Source of the DNA: Stenotrophomonas sp. 57
GTDB lineage: Bacteria > Pseudomonadota > Gammaproteobacteria > Xanthomonadales > Xanthomonadaceae
Length of the DNA stretch: 64,000 bases
Reading direction: 5' to 3'
Assembly: GCF_030291075.1 (NCBI RefSeq)
Contig: NZ_CP127407.1
Location: 1,424,001-1,488,000 of the forward strand
Shown: positions 16,708 to 26,674 of the stretch, piece by piece
How positions within the stretch are numbered: position 1 is the stretch's first letter
Layout of the letters: each line of letters starts with the position of its first letter
Notes under the pieces: model-generated
What the model saw: the letters and a program-made list of their open reading frames with translations, nothing else
Databases searched by the model: none
What the model was told of the DNA's origin: nothing
Program-made: the position numbers and the translations under genes

Positions 16708-19071
16708 TCAGAACTGCCCACCGAACGTGAATTGCAGGCGTTCGATCTTGTCGCCGTCTTCCTTCTTCAGCGGGAACGCGTAGCTGATCGAGATCGGGCC
16801 GACGGGGGCGCGCCACAGCAAGGCCACACCCGTGGAGACGCGCAGCTCGTTGGCCTTGAAGTTGTCCACGCCGGTATAGACGTTACCGAAGTCGACGAAG
16901 GCCGACACGCGTGCCGACGGGCTGTCGAACAGGCGCGGGAAGTAGGCTTCGACCGAACCGACGGTCTTCAGCGAACCACCCAGCGGCTGGCCTTCCGGAT
17001 AACCGGCGGTGACTTCGCGCGGGCCGAGGGTGTTGTCCTCGAAGCCGCGCACCGAGTTGGTACCACCTGCATAGAAGTTCTCGTAGAACGGCAGGCCCGA
17101 TGCAGTGACAGAGCGCAGGTTGCCGTCCTTGTCCGGCACCATCGCGGTCTTGTCCTTGCCGTAGCTGTCGCCGTAGCCGATTTCGGCGCGGGTATTGATG
17201 ACCAGCGACGGCATGATCGGCCAGTACTTGCTGATCTGGTAATTCAGCTTGTAGTACTCGATGGTCGAGCCCGGCAGGGTGGTCTCCAGGCCAACACGCT
17301 GGTAGGTACCGCGGGTCGGCATGAAATAGTCGTTGCGCGAGTCGCGTGCCCAGCCCAGCTCCGTGCGCCATGCGTGGAAGGTCTTGCTGCCCAGCACGTT
17401 GATGTAGTCGATGATCGACTGCGGGGTGGAGCCCTGGTAGGTGGTGATCTGGTTGCTGTCGATGCCGAACATCAGCGAGACGGTGTCGGTCTCGGTGATC
17501 GGCACGCCGAACACCACCTGCGCCGAACCATTGGTGCTGTTGTACTGCGCGGTGTTGAAGTCGGAGTAGTCCAGCTCGCGCCAGGACAGGTTGTAGCCCA
17601 GCGACACGCCGTCATCGGTGAAGTACGGGTTGGTGTAGCTGAAGCCATAGCGCTGCAGGTAGCTGCTGCGCGAGGCTTCCACCGACACGCGGTTGCCGCC
17701 GCCGAGGAAGTTGTTCTGCGACAGCTGCACCGACGTGGTCATGCCGTAGGACTGCGAGTAGCCCAGGCCGAACACGAAGCTGCCGGAGGTGGTTTCCTTG
17801 ACGTTGTAGACGACGTCGACCTGGTCGTTGCTGCCGCTGACGGCCGGGGTTTCGACGTCCACCGACTCGAAGTAGCCCAGGCGCTGCAGGCGGATCTTGG
17901 AACGGTCGATCGCGGCCTGCGAGTACCAGCTGTTCTCGAACTGGCGCATTTCGCGACGCATCACTTCGTCGGAGGTGCGGGTATTGCCGCGGAACAGGAT
18001 GCGGCGCACCGACACGCGCGGGCCCGGAACGACCTGCATGTTGATCGCCACGGTCTGGTCGGGGCGGTTGGTGGTCGGGATCGGGTTCACCTTGGCGAAC
18101 GCGTAGCCGATGTTGGACAGCGAGTTGGTGATGGTGTCCGAGCTGAATTCCAGCAGCGCACGCGAGAACGTGTCGCCCGGCTTCTGGATCACCATGCGCT
18201 CGACGTCCTCCTGCGGGAGGATGGTGTCACCGCTGACCTTGATCTCGGAGATCTTGTACTGCGCACCTTCGGTCACGCCGGCGGTGAGGAACATGTCGCG
18301 CTTGTCGGGGCTGATCGAAACCTGGGTGGAATCGATGCTGAAGTCGACGTAGCCGCGGTCCAGGTACCAGGAGTTGAGCTTTTCCAGGTCGCCGGACAGC
18401 TTTTCCTTGGAGTACTGGTCGTCACGGCGGTACCACGACGCCCAGTTGTGCTCCTTGGATTCCCAGGTCTCCAGGATGTCCTTGCTCTCGAACTTCTCGG
18501 TGCCGACCAGGTTGACGTGGCGGATCTTGGCTGCCTTGCCTTCCTTGATCGCGATCGCGATGTCCACGCGGTTGCGGTCCAGCGGGCTCACGGTCGGGGT
18601 GATCTCGACGGTGTACTTGCCGCGGTCGTTGTACTGGCGGCGCAGTTCCTGGGTCACGCGGTCCAGGCTCAGGCGGTCGAAGGTGCCACCCTCGGTCAGG
18701 CCGATGTCGGACAGGCCCTTGAGCAGCTGCTCGGACTTGATGTCCTTGTTGCCGGTCACGGTCAGCTTGTTGATCGCCGGGCGTTCCTTGACCGTCACCA
18801 CCAGGATGCTGCCCTGGCGGTCCAGCTGTACGTCTTCGAAGAAGCCGGTCTTGTACAGGGCGCGGATGGTCTCGCCGACCTTGTTGTCGGTGATGGTCTC
18901 GCCACGTTCCACCGGCAGGTAGGTGAACACCGTGCCCGAGCTGATGCGCTGCAGGCCGTCGACGCGGATGTCGCTGACAGTGAAGGGCTCGGCTGCCTGG
19001 GCCAGGGCGGGAGCGCCGGTGACGGCGGCGAGGGCGAGGGCCAGCAGGCGGCGATTGGGGAGTCGCGTCAT
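16708..19071 (-). CDS. bamA: Outer membrane protein assembly factor BamA
   Basis: This 787-residue protein is the core of the BAM complex, inserting beta-barrel proteins into the outer membrane. A signal peptide (residues 1-30, ending ALAQAAEPF) is followed by five POTRA domains, starting FTVSDIRVDGLQRISSGTVFTYLPV and including VTGNKDIKSEQLLKGLSDIGL and RRILFRGNTRTSDEVMRREM. The C-terminal 16-strand barrel carries VRGFEDNTLGPR (the VRGF lid-lock motif) and ends in a Phe-terminated strand (QFTFGGQF). The start MTRLPNRR was chosen at the signal peptide; an 89-residue upstream extension overlapping rseP was rejected. Confidence 0.97.
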   Translation of the reverse strand: MTRLPNRRLLALALAAVTGAPALAQAAEPFTVSDIRVDGLQRISSGTVFTYLPVERGETITDNKVGETIRALYKTGFFEDVQLDRQGSILVVTVKERPAINKLTVTGNKDIKSEQLLKGLSDIGLTEGGTFDRLSLDRVTQELRRQYNDRGKYTVEITPTVSPLDRNRVDIAIAIKEGKAAKIRHVNLVGTEKFESKDILETWESKEHNWASWYRRDDQYSKEKLSGDLEKLNSWYLDRGYVDFSIDSTQVSISPDKRDMFLTAGVTEGAQYKISEIKVSGDTILPQEDVERMVIQKPGDTFSRALLEFSSDTITNSLSNIGYAFAKVNPIPTTNRPDQTVAINMQVVPGPRVSVRRILFRGNTRTSDEVMRREMRQFENSWYSQAAIDRSKIRLQRLGYFESVDVETPAVSGSNDQVDVVYNVKETTSGSFVFGLGYSQSYGMTTSVQLSQNNFLGGGNRVSVEASRSSYLQRYGFSYTNPYFTDDGVSLGYNLSWRELDYSDFNTAQYNSTNGSAQVVFGVPITETDTVSLMFGIDSNQITTYQGSTPQSIIDYINVLGSKTFHAWRTELGWARDSRNDYFMPTRGTYQRVGLETTLPGSTIEYYKLNYQISKYWPIMPSLVINTRAEIGYGDSYGKDKTAMVPDKDGNLRSVTASGLPFYENFYAGGTNSVRGFEDNTLGPREVTAGYPEGQPLGGSLKTVGSVEAYFPRLFDSPSARVSAFVDFGNVYTGVDNFKANELRVSTGVALLWRAPVGPISISYAFPLKKEDGDKIERLQFTFGGQF

Positions 19072-19145
19072 GTCACGTCCGGTAGGAAGGTCGATTTCAT
19101 TGGTGCGGGATGCCGACGCTGTAGACGGCAACAACGTGGAAAAGT

Positions 19146-20504
19146 TCATCGCGGGACCAGGCCGAGGATGTCGTTGTAGAACGCCAACCCCATCAGCCCG
19201 GCCAGCAGCGCCAGGCCGATGTATTGGCCGGCGGCGATGGCACGCTCGCTCAGCGGGCTGCCCTTGACCAACTCGATAAGGTAATACAGCAGGTGGCCGC
19301 CGTCCAAGATCGGGATCGGCAACAGGTTGATGATGCACAGGCTGAGCGACAGCAGGGCCAGGAACTGCAGGAACCAGTCGAGGCCGCGTTTGGCCGAAAC
19401 ATTGGCCACGCGGGCGATGGTGACCGGCCCGGAAACGTTCTGCAGCGAGGCTTTGCCGGTGACGATGCGGCCCATCATGCCCAGCGAATCGGCGGCCAGG
19501 CGGCCGGTTTCGCGCACGGCGACGGTCACCGCGTCCAGCGGCCCGTAGCGCAGCAGGGTGTCGTAGGCAGGGCTGTAGGTGGTGGGGAAGCCGACGCCGA
19601 TCTGCCAGACCGGGTTGCCCCTGCCATCCTTGCCCTGCCGCGGGGTGACTTCCAGTGCGAGGCGTTCACCGCCACGCAGTACCTCGATCATGCCGGGGCC
19701 GCCGGCACGGCCCAGGGCCTGGATCTCGCCGATCACCTGGTCGACGCTGTCGATGCGCTGGCCGTCGATCGCTACGATCAGGTCGCCTGGCTGCAGCTGC
19801 CCGGCCACCACTGAATCGGCGGTCAACGAGTCGACCAGCGCTGGTTGCAGCCACGACTGCCAGTACAGGCCCGCCAGGATCGGCACCCGTCGTTCATCGA
19901 AACCGCTGGGCAGCTGCGACAGCGGCAGGGTGCGCACGTGCACCTGGTCTGCGGGGTCGAGCACTTCCAGCTTCACGTCGCGGCGATCCATCGCGGCCGC
20001 GGTCAGCGCCATGCTTGCCTCACCCAGCGTGACCACCTGGCGGTCATCCACGCGCAGCACGCGGTCGCCACTGACCAGGCCGGCGCGGGCGGCGATGCCA
20101 TCGACCCGGCCGATGGTCGGCGAGTAGTCCTGCTTGCCGATCACGAACATCGCCCACAGCAGCAGGATGCACAGCAGCAGGTTGGCGATCGGCCCGGCGG
20201 CCACGATGGCGATGCGCTGCCAGACGGTCTTGTGGTTGAAGGCCTGGCCGCGCTCGTGCGGGTGGACTTCAACCTCGCGCTCGTCGAGGAACTTCACGTA
20301 GCCGCCCAGTGGAATCGCGGCGATGGCGAACTCGGTGCCGTGCCTGTCGCGGCGCGACCACAGGGGGCGGCCGAAGCCGACCGAGAAGCGCAGAATCTTG
20401 ACCCCGCACAGGCGCCCGACCCAGTAATGCCCGAACTCGTGGAACGTGACCAGCAGCCCGAGGCTGACGATCATCCACCAGACCGATCCGATGAAGTCAG
20501 TCAT
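19146..20504 (-). CDS. rseP: Site-2 intramembrane zinc metalloprotease RseP
   Basis: This 452-residue inner-membrane protease cleaves anti-sigma RseA after DegS in the envelope stress response. The zinc motif HEFGH lies at residues 22-26 in the first helix, and the third ligand is in ILDGGHLLYYLIE near the C-terminus. Two periplasmic PDZ-like domains lie between (IAARAGLVSGDRVLRVDD and LQPGDLIVAIDGQRIDSVDQ). Helix 2 includes AAGPIANLLLCILLLW. It lies directly upstream of bamA, its usual neighbour. Confidence 0.96.
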   Translation of the reverse strand: MTDFIGSVWWMIVSLGLLVTFHEFGHYWVGRLCGVKILRFSVGFGRPLWSRRDRHGTEFAIAAIPLGGYVKFLDEREVEVHPHERGQAFNHKTVWQRIAIVAAGPIANLLLCILLLWAMFVIGKQDYSPTIGRVDGIAARAGLVSGDRVLRVDDRQVVTLGEASMALTAAAMDRRDVKLEVLDPADQVHVRTLPLSQLPSGFDERRVPILAGLYWQSWLQPALVDSLTADSVVAGQLQPGDLIVAIDGQRIDSVDQVIGEIQALGRAGGPGMIEVLRGGERLALEVTPRQGKDGRGNPVWQIGVGFPTTYSPAYDTLLRYGPLDAVTVAVRETGRLAADSLGMMGRIVTGKASLQNVSGPVTIARVANVSAKRGLDWFLQFLALLSLSLCIINLLPIPILDGGHLLYYLIELVKGSPLSERAIAAGQYIGLALLAGLMGLAFYNDILGLVPR

Positions 20505-20560
20505 GCAGGCTCACATTGGCGGGCAGGGGCGGCGTCGTCATGCGTGTGCGAGGCGGTCGT

Positions 20561-21751
20561 TCAGGCGGCGTCGATGGCGTTCAGGGTCAGCTGGCGTGCC
20601 CGCTGGTCGGCGGACAACAGGACCTCCAGTGTATCGGCTGCTTGCGTCGGCAGTGTTGAAAGAGCGTTAGCTACGAGCTCCGGGATGGTCAGGAAACCGA
20701 TCCGGCCCTGAAGAAACGCTGAAACCGCCTCTTCGTTGGCGGCGTTCAGCACCGCCGGGGCAGTACCGCCGGCCTGCATGGCCTGCCAGGCCAAGGCCAG
20801 GCAGGGGAAAGCGTCGGTGTCGGGGGCTTCGAAATCCAGCCGGCCCTGCGCCAGCAGGTCCAGCCCGGCCACGCCCGATTCGATCCGTTGCGGCCAGCCC
20901 AGTCCGACCGCCAGGGTGGTGCGCATGTCCGGCAGGCCCATCTGCGCCAGGGTCGAGCCGTCGACGAACTCGACCAGCGAATGCACCAGGCTCTGCGGGT
21001 GCACCAGTACCTCGATGCGCTCACCGGGGATGCCGAACAGGTGGTGGGCCTCGATCACTTCCAGGCCCTTGTTCATCAACGTCGCCGAATCGACCGAGAT
21101 CTTCGGGCCCATGGACCACTTCGGGTGGGCTACGGCCTGGGCCGGGGTAACCTGGGCCAGCTCGGCACGGCTGCGGCCACGGAAGGGGCCACCGGAGGCG
21201 GTCAACAGGATCCGGCGCACGCCGGCGCCGTCGATGCTTGCGTCGCGCGAGCGCAGGCACTGGAAGATCGCGCTGTGCTCGCTGTCGATCGGGATGATTT
21301 CGGCGCCTGCGCGTTCGGCGGTACGGGTCAGCAGCTCGCCGGCCAGCACCAGCGATTCCTTGTTGGCCAGGAGGATCCGCTTGCCTGCGGCGGCGGCGGC
21401 CAGGGTCGAGGACAGCCCTGCGGCGCCGACGATGGCCGCGACCACGGTGTCGCAGGCATCGCTGGCGGCCAGCTGGTCCAGCGCGGCATGACCGGCATGG
21501 GCCTGCGTGGCAAGCCCGGCGTCGCGCAGGCCATCGCGCAGCTCGGCATACAGCGATTCATCGGCGATCACCGCGTGCGCGGGCGTGTGCAGGCGGCATA
21601 GCGCCAGCAGCGCCTGCACCTGGCGGCCGGCGGCCAGCACCGTGGCCTGGTAGCGCTGCGGGTGGCGGGCGATCACGTCCAGCGTGGAGGCACCGATTGA
21701 GCCGGTGGCGCCGAATACGGCGACCCGGCGCAGGTCTGCGACAGCATTCAT
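20561..21751 (-). CDS. dxr: 1-deoxy-D-xylulose 5-phosphate reductoisomerase
   Basis: This 396-residue enzyme makes MEP from DXP with NADPH in the non-mevalonate isoprenoid pathway. The nucleotide motif GATGSIG is at residues 14-20. [22 protein letters not shown] and [10 protein letters not shown] (substrate loop) are present, with [25 protein letters not shown] as the metal and substrate site. It is full length. Position dxr-rseP-bamA after cdsA is conserved in proteobacteria. Confidence 0.98.
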   Translation of the reverse strand: MNAVADLRRVAVFGATGSIGASTLDVIARHPQRYQATVLAAGRQVQALLALCRLHTPAHAVIADESLYAELRDGLRDAGLATQAHAGHAALDQLAASDACDTVVAAIVGAAGLSSTLAAAAAGKRILLANKESLVLAGELLTRTAERAGAEIIPIDSEHSAIFQCLRSRDASIDGAGVRRILLTASGGPFRGRSRAELAQVTPAQAVAHPKWSMGPKISVDSATLMNKGLEVIEAHHLFGIPGERIEVLVHPQSLVHSLVEFVDGSTLAQMGLPDMRTTLAVGLGWPQRIESGVAGLDLLAQGRLDFEAPDTDAFPCLALAWQAMQAGGTAPAVLNAANEEAVSAFLQGRIGFLTIPELVANALSTLPTQAADTLEVLLSADQRARQLTLNAIDAA

Positions 21752-21753
21752 GG

Positions 21754-22590
21754 TCAGAACCCGAAGATTTCCTTGCCCAGCGCGAACACCGGCACGGCGG
21801 CGAGGACGCCGTCGACACGGTCGAGCACGCCACCATGGCCCGGAATCAGGTTGCCCGAGTCCTTGGCACCGGCGTGACGCTTGATCAGGCTTTCGAACAG
21901 ATCACCCAGCACCGAGGCGAACACCGCCACCACCGAGGTGATCAGCAGGCCCGGCAGCTGCGCGACGTCGATGCCCGCCAGCCAGCCCAGGCCGACGGCC
22001 ACGGCGACACCGGCCAGCAGGCCACTGAACAGGCCTTCCCAGGTCTTGTTGGGGCTGATGCGCGGCGCCAGCTTGTGCCTGCCGAAGCGACGGCCGGCGA
22101 AGTAGGCGCCCGAATCGGCTGCCCACACCAGTGCCAGCGCGGCCAGCAGCCACAGGTGGCCCTGCTTGCCCGGCGGGTCACCGCCGGCGTGGATCAGCAC
22201 CAGCGCTGCCCAGGCCGGAACGATGGCCAGGGTGCCGGCCAGCATCTTCACGATGCGCGAGGGCGCCGTCGGCTGCGCGCCGAAGTTGAAGAAGCGCAGC
22301 CAGACAAGTGCGGCCAGCCACCAGGCGACACCGGCCAACGTGGTGATCTGGAACAGCACCAGCGTGCTGCCATCGGCCCACACCAGCAGCACCATCAGCA
22401 GCAGGTTCAGCACCAGCAGCACGGTGCGCGCGAGGGTGTCTTCGATGCCGGACAGCTTCAGCCATTCCCACAGGCCGATCAGCAGCACGGCGGCGGCGGC
22501 GGCGGCCAGCCATTGCGTCGGCAGCAGCAGGATCGCAGCGATGGCGACCGGCGCCATGATCAGCGCGGCGAGGACTCGGGTCTTGGTCAT
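21754..22590 (-). CDS. cdsA: Phosphatidate cytidylyltransferase
   Basis: This 278-residue polytopic inner-membrane enzyme makes CDP-diacylglycerol from phosphatidate and CTP, the branch point of phospholipid synthesis. About seven hydrophobic segments are visible. The C-terminal signature [20 protein letters not shown], with the following GVLDRVD, is the CDS family motif with its catalytic acidic residues. The start overlaps the uppS stop (ATGA), and dxr begins 2 bases beyond its stop, so uppS-cdsA-dxr are tightly coupled. Confidence 0.96.
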   Translation of the reverse strand: MTKTRVLAALIMAPVAIAAILLLPTQWLAAAAAAVLLIGLWEWLKLSGIEDTLARTVLLVLNLLLMVLLVWADGSTLVLFQITTLAGVAWWLAALVWLRFFNFGAQPTAPSRIVKMLAGTLAIVPAWAALVLIHAGGDPPGKQGHLWLLAALALVWAADSGAYFAGRRFGRHKLAPRISPNKTWEGLFSGLLAGVAVAVGLGWLAGIDVAQLPGLLITSVVAVFASVLGDLFESLIKRHAGAKDSGNLIPGHGGVLDRVDGVLAAVPVFALGKEIFGF

Positions 22591-23354
22591 GGGCTGGAGG
22601 TCTCGGTGGCCAGTGCGGCGATCTGGGCGCTGGTCAGGCCGAAACGACGTTCGCGGCTGCCATAGGCGTCAAGCGCCTGCTGCAGCAGGTCGGCGTCGAA
22701 GTCCGGCCACAGGGCCTCGGTGAACCACAGCTCGGTGTAGGCCAGCTGCCACAGCAGGAAGTTGCTGATACGGGTGTCGCCACCGGTACGGATGAACAGG
22801 TCCGGCGGCGGCAGGTCGGCCAGGGCGACCTGGCTGCCCAGCAGCGATTCGTCGATCTGTTCGGGCAGCAGGCGGCCGGCGGCGACTTCCGCGGCCAGGG
22901 CACGTGCGGCGCGGGCGATATCCTGGCGGCCACCGTAACTGGCGGCAATCGACAGGGTCAGTGCGGAATTGTCGGCGGTGCGTTGTTCGGCCAGCTGCAT
23001 GCGGCTGACCAGGCCGGCACCGAAGCGCTCGCGTTCGCCGATGAAGCGCACGCGCACGCCGCGCCGATGAAGTTCGTCCACTTCGCGGTCGAGCGCGCCG
23101 AGGAACAGCTTCATCAGGGCATCGACTTCTTCCTGCGGCCGGCCCCAGTTCTCGCTGGAAAACGCGAACAGGGTCAGCGCCGGAATGCCCAGTTCAAGGC
23201 AGCGCTCGATGGTACGGTTGACCGCGCGCGCGCCGGCACGATGGCCGATCACGCGCGGGCGACGGCGCTGCTGTGCCCAGCGACCGTTGCCATCCATGAT
23301 GATGGCAACGTGGCGGGGCAGGGCGGCCGGCAACGGAGGCGGGACTGAAGGCAT
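22587..23354 (-). CDS. uppS: Undecaprenyl diphosphate synthase (di-trans,poly-cis)
   Basis: This 255-residue cis-prenyltransferase makes C55-PP, the lipid carrier for peptidoglycan and O-antigen. AIIMDGNGRWAQ has catalytic Asp21. FAFSSENWGRP and IAASYGGRQDI match the family core, and the dimer-site motif PDLFIRTGGDTRISNFLLWQ is complete. The start MPSVPPPLP is taken as the first Met after the frr stop region; a much longer open frame upstream overlaps frr and pyrH and is not protein-like. Confidence 0.96.
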   Translation of the reverse strand: MPSVPPPLPAALPRHVAIIMDGNGRWAQQRRRPRVIGHRAGARAVNRTIERCLELGIPALTLFAFSSENWGRPQEEVDALMKLFLGALDREVDELHRRGVRVRFIGERERFGAGLVSRMQLAEQRTADNSALTLSIAASYGGRQDIARAARALAAEVAAGRLLPEQIDESLLGSQVALADLPPPDLFIRTGGDTRISNFLLWQLAYTELWFTEALWPDFDADLLQQALDAYGSRERRFGLTSAQIAALATETSSP

Positions 23355-23359
23355 CGACT

Positions 23360-23914
23360 TCAGACCGACAGCAGTTCTTTTTCCTTGTCGGCAACGACCT
23401 TGTCGACGTCCTTGATGTTGGCGTCGGTCAGCTTCTGGATGTCGTCTTCGCCGCGCTTCTTCTCGTCTTCGCTGATCGCCTTGTCCTTGACCAGCTTGGC
23501 GATTTCCTTGTTCGCGTCCTGACGGATGTTGCGGATCGCGATCTTGGCGCCTTCGCCTTCCTTCTGCACCTGCTTGACCAGTTCCTTGCGGCGCTCTTCG
23601 GTCGGCGGCGGCATGTTGATGCGGATCGCGGTACCCAGCGTGTTCGGGGTGAACTCGGCGTTGTAGAGACCCTTTTCGATCTCCTTGATCATGCCCTTGT
23701 CGAACGGCGTGACCAGCAGCGAGTGCGCATCGGCGTTGGAGATCGACGCAACCTGGTTCAGCGGGGTGCTGGCGTTGCCATAGGCATTGACCGTCACGCG
23801 GTCCAGCAGGGCCGGCGTGGCACGCCCGGTCCGGATGGAGGTGAGGGTGTGCTTCAGAGCGTCGATGCTCTTGGCCATGCGCGTCTGCGCGTTGTTCTTG
23901 ATGTCGTTGAGCAT
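23360..23914 (-). CDS. frr: Ribosome recycling factor
   Basis: This 184-residue protein has the usual RRF length. With EF-G it splits post-termination ribosomes. It begins MLNDIKNNAQTRMAKSIDAL and contains IRTGRATPALLDRVTVNAYG, LNQVASISNADAHSL and the C-terminal helix region rich in Lys/Glu (VRKD-type sequence replaced here by IRQDANKEIAKL). Only 5 bases separate it from uppS. The gene order pyrH-frr-uppS-cdsA is the conserved bacterial one. Confidence 0.98.
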   Translation of the reverse strand: MLNDIKNNAQTRMAKSIDALKHTLTSIRTGRATPALLDRVTVNAYGNASTPLNQVASISNADAHSLLVTPFDKGMIKEIEKGLYNAEFTPNTLGTAIRINMPPPTEERRKELVKQVQKEGEGAKIAIRNIRQDANKEIAKLVKDKAISEDEKKRGEDDIQKLTDANIKDVDKVVADKEKELLSV

Positions 23915-24010
23915 CGCCCGGTCCTGGATGTATCTGGAATCGGGCGATTATAGGCGAATACGGGACGCTGCCGGGCCTGAATCGGCCCGGTTGTCGCCTT
24001 GCGCTCAGGC

Positions 24011-24739
24011 TCAGGCCGGATCGCGGCCCTGGACGAGGGTGCCGATGTTCTCGCCGCTGAGGATCTTCAGCAGCTCGCCCGGCTGGCCCATGTCGAACAC
24101 GCGCATCGGCAGGTCGCTGTCGCGGGCCAGTGCGAAGGCGGCGGTATCCATCACCTCCAGGCCGCGGCGGATCACTTCGTCGTAGCTCAGGCTGTCGAAA
24201 CGGACCGCGTCGCTGTGCTTGTTCGGGTCCTTGTCGTACACGCCATCCACCTTGGTCGCCTTCAGCAGCAGGTCGGCGCCGATCTCGATCGCGCGCAGAG
24301 CGGCGCCGGAGTCGGTGGTGAAGAACGGGCTGCCGACGCCGGCGGCGAAGATCACCAGGCGGCCCTTTTCCAGGTGGCGGATGGCGCGGCGGCGGATGTA
24401 GTCCTCGCACACGTCGTTGATCTTGATCGCGCTCATCACCCGGGCCTTGGCGCCCAGCTTTTCCAGGGCGTCCTGCATGGCCAGGGCATTGATGACGGTG
24501 GCCAGCATGCCCATCTGGTCGCCGGTGACCCGGTCCATGCCGCCAGCGGCCAGGCCGGCGCCGCGGAAGATGTTGCCGCCGCCGATCACCAGCGCCACTT
24601 CGGCGCCTGCCTGCTGGGCTTCGATGACCTCGCGGGCCAGGCGGTTGATGATCTTCGGGTCGATGCCGTAGTCCTCATCTCCCATCAGCGCCTCCCCGGA
24701 CAGTTTCAGAAGGATGCGGCGATAGGCGAGCTTGGACAT
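24011..24739 (-). CDS. pyrH: UMP kinase
   Basis: This 242-residue enzyme phosphorylates UMP to UDP; bacterial PyrH is hexameric and controlled by GTP and [16 protein letters not shown] is the N-terminal ATP-binding strand, [13 protein letters not shown] the phosphate loop, [17 protein letters not shown] the UMP site and [13 protein letters not shown] the conserved loop. It is complete and 96 bases upstream of frr. No strong terminator lies between the two. Confidence 0.98.
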   Translation of the reverse strand: MSKLAYRRILLKLSGEALMGDEDYGIDPKIINRLAREVIEAQQAGAEVALVIGGGNIFRGAGLAAGGMDRVTGDQMGMLATVINALAMQDALEKLGAKARVMSAIKINDVCEDYIRRRAIRHLEKGRLVIFAAGVGSPFFTTDSGAALRAIEIGADLLLKATKVDGVYDKDPNKHSDAVRFDSLSYDEVIRRGLEVMDTAAFALARDSDLPMRVFDMGQPGELLKILSGENIGTLVQGRDPA

Positions 24740-24836
24740 GGGGACCTCGGGTGCGTGGAAATCGCGGGCGATTCTACGCGCATGCGGCGTCGGGCCATAG
24801 TGTTTTGTGCACTGCGGCGCAAAATCCTGGCGTGCG

Positions 24837-24854
24837 CCCCGGTCAGCCGGGGCT
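24837..24854 (-). terminator. GC hairpin after the HDOD/GGDEF gene
   Basis: GCCCCGG-TCAG-CCGGGGC forms a 7-bp hairpin 7 bases beyond the stop of the HDOD/GGDEF gene and upstream of pyrH. It has no T-run, so it is at best a weak or Rho-dependent stop. Confidence 0.35.
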
Positions 24855-24860
24855 TCCCGT

Positions 24861-26399
24861 TCAGCCCAGCTCGGCGCCGGCGGTCGCTGACAGCTCGTCG
24901 TGGCCGAGGGCGCCCGGGGAGCGCGCGATCACCCGGTTGCGGCCCAGGTTCTTGGAGCGGTACAGCACGTCGTCTGCGGCGCGCAGCAGGTCCTGCACGT
25001 CGGCGAAGCGTTCGTAGCCGCCCTGGGTGGCCACGCCGGCGGAGAAGGTGACGAACAGCGGGCCGCCTTCCAGTTCGGCCATCGGCGTGGCGACGATGTT
25101 GGCCAGTACCCGGCGGATCACGTCCAGCGCCACCGTTTCGCTGGTGTTGGGCAGCAGCGCGACGAACTCCTCGCCGCCGAAGCGGGCCACTGTGTCGCTG
25201 TTTCGCAGCTGGCCCTGCAGCTTGCCGGCGAAGGCGCGCAGCACCTCGTCGCCGGTCAGGTGGCCGTGGGCGTCATTGATCTTCTTGAAATCGTCCAGGT
25301 CGATGAACGCCACCGACAGCGGCCAGCCCTGGCGGCCGGCGCGCAGGAATTCCTGTTCCAGCACGGCCTCCAGCTGGCGGCGGTTGAGTACGCCGGTGAG
25401 GGCATCACGATGGGCCTGGTCGGCCAGGCGCTTGGCCCGGGCTTCGAATTCGTCGGCGCGGCGACGCGCCTGGTCGGCATCCTGCAGCTCGCGCAGGTTG
25501 CGCAGGGTCGCCAGCTCCTGCGCGTGGTCGATCAGCTCGCGCACGCGCAACGGCGAGTTCAGGCCGGCCTCGAACAGGCTGGCGATATCCGGCAGCGCCT
25601 CGCTGATGCGGGCCAGGACCTGGTCGAAACGGGCGCTGTCGAGCTCCAGTCGGTCATGCACCTGCTGCAGGGCGCGCTCGCGGGCAGCATCGGCGTCGTC
25701 GTCCAGCCAGATGTCGGCCACTGCGCCGGACAGCTGCACGCAAGCCTGGAAGGGCGATTCGGCAGCGTCGTCATCCTCGCTGTGGCTGATGCTTTCCACC
25801 AGGTAGCGCGGCAGGCCCCACTGCTCGGCCACCCATGCGCCCACCTCGGCGTGGCTGCAGCCCAGTTCGTCGCGCTCGCGCGCGACCAGGTCGATGTTGT
25901 CGCGCGCTTCGCGCAACAGCGGCAGGTAGCGCTCCGATTCGGCCTGGGCCAGGCACAGCACGCCCAGATCCTGCAGCAGGCCGGCCAGCATCAGTTCTTC
26001 CAGCCGGCGCAGGCCGCGGGCCTGGCCCAGCTGGCTGGCGGCCAGGGCGCTGAGAATGCTGCGCTTCCAGGCGCGTTGGCGCAGGTCATGGCCAGCGCCG
26101 CTGTTGCCGGTCAGGCCGTCGGTGACGGTGAAGCCAAGGGCCAGGCTGATGGTGGCATTCAGGCCCAGCATGGTCAGTGCCTGGCCGAGGTTTTCGATCC
26201 GGCGACGGCTGGCGTACAGCGGCGAATTGGCGATGCGCAGCATGCGAGCACTCAGCGCCATGTCGATGGCGATGATGTCGGCGGCGGTGGCGATGTCCGC
26301 TTCCGGGTCCTGTGCCAGTTCGATGATGCGCAGGGCAATACCGGGTGGCGAAGGCAGGTTGCGGCAGAGCGCCAGGGCAGCTGTCAGCTCGGGAGGCAT
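24861..26399 (-). CDS. HDOD-domain diguanylate cyclase
   Basis: This 512-residue cytoplasmic protein has an N-terminal HDOD domain (residues 1-230: [23 protein letters not shown], with [11 protein letters not shown]) and a short coiled region. A GGDEF domain then opens with [10 protein letters not shown] at 332-341. The active-site motif is GGEEF at 408-412, and RNSD at 399-402 is an RxxD inhibitory site exactly five residues upstream, so product-inhibited c-di-GMP synthesis is expected. HDOD modules act as signalling scaffolds without catalysis. The gene lies between tsf and pyrH, which are adjacent in most gammaproteobacteria. The input signal is unknown. Confidence 0.9.
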   Translation of the reverse strand: MPPELTAALALCRNLPSPPGIALRIIELAQDPEADIATAADIIAIDMALSARMLRIANSPLYASRRRIENLGQALTMLGLNATISLALGFTVTDGLTGNSGAGHDLRQRAWKRSILSALAASQLGQARGLRRLEELMLAGLLQDLGVLCLAQAESERYLPLLREARDNIDLVARERDELGCSHAEVGAWVAEQWGLPRYLVESISHSEDDDAAESPFQACVQLSGAVADIWLDDDADAARERALQQVHDRLELDSARFDQVLARISEALPDIASLFEAGLNSPLRVRELIDHAQELATLRNLRELQDADQARRRADEFEARAKRLADQAHRDALTGVLNRRQLEAVLEQEFLRAGRQGWPLSVAFIDLDDFKKINDAHGHLTGDEVLRAFAGKLQGQLRNSDTVARFGGEEFVALLPNTSETVALDVIRRVLANIVATPMAELEGGPLFVTFSAGVATQGGYERFADVQDLLRAADDVLYRSKNLGRNRVIARSPGALGHDELSATAGAELG

Positions 26400-26535
26400 G
26401 TCGGGTCGTTCAATTCCATTGGGTCAAGAATACCTAGGAATGCATCACAGTCCGCGATTTTCGTTCCTGCTAAATGACTGTTGATTCCCTGTGCCGAGTA
26501 TCGGCTTGATTCGCGCGCAACGCAAAGGTGCAGGT

Positions 26536-26556
26536 GTGCGCACCAGCGGTGCGCAC
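26536..26556. repeat. Perfect hairpin in the tsf/HDOD-GGDEF gap
   Basis: GTGCGCACC-AGC-GGTGCGCAC is a perfect 9-bp hairpin in the 275-base gap between the tsf stop and the next gene. No gene is seen in this gap. The promoter of the HDOD/GGDEF gene must lie between here and 26400, but I cannot assign boxes. Confidence 0.5.
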
Positions 26557-26611
26557 CCACAGAAGGCGGGGGCGCCTAAAGCTGGAGCACGGACCTCCCA
26601 TTCCACCGGGC

Positions 26612-26642
26612 ACAAAAAAAGAGCCGCGGTTTCCCGCGGCTC
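26612..26642 (-). terminator. Rho-independent terminator after tsf
   Basis: On the minus strand GAGCCGCGG-GAAA-CCGCGGCTC is followed by seven T. It lies 33 bases beyond the tsf stop and ends the rpsB-tsf transcript before the HDOD/GGDEF gene. Confidence 0.9.
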
Positions 26643-26674
26643 CTTCTTGTCGTTTCACAGCCGGAAGGCTGTAA

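Noticed and set aside
22587..24410. 607-codon minus-strand frame joining uppS to an upstream region
   Set aside because: Only the last 255 codons are UppS. The upstream part is the wrong frame of frr and pyrH.
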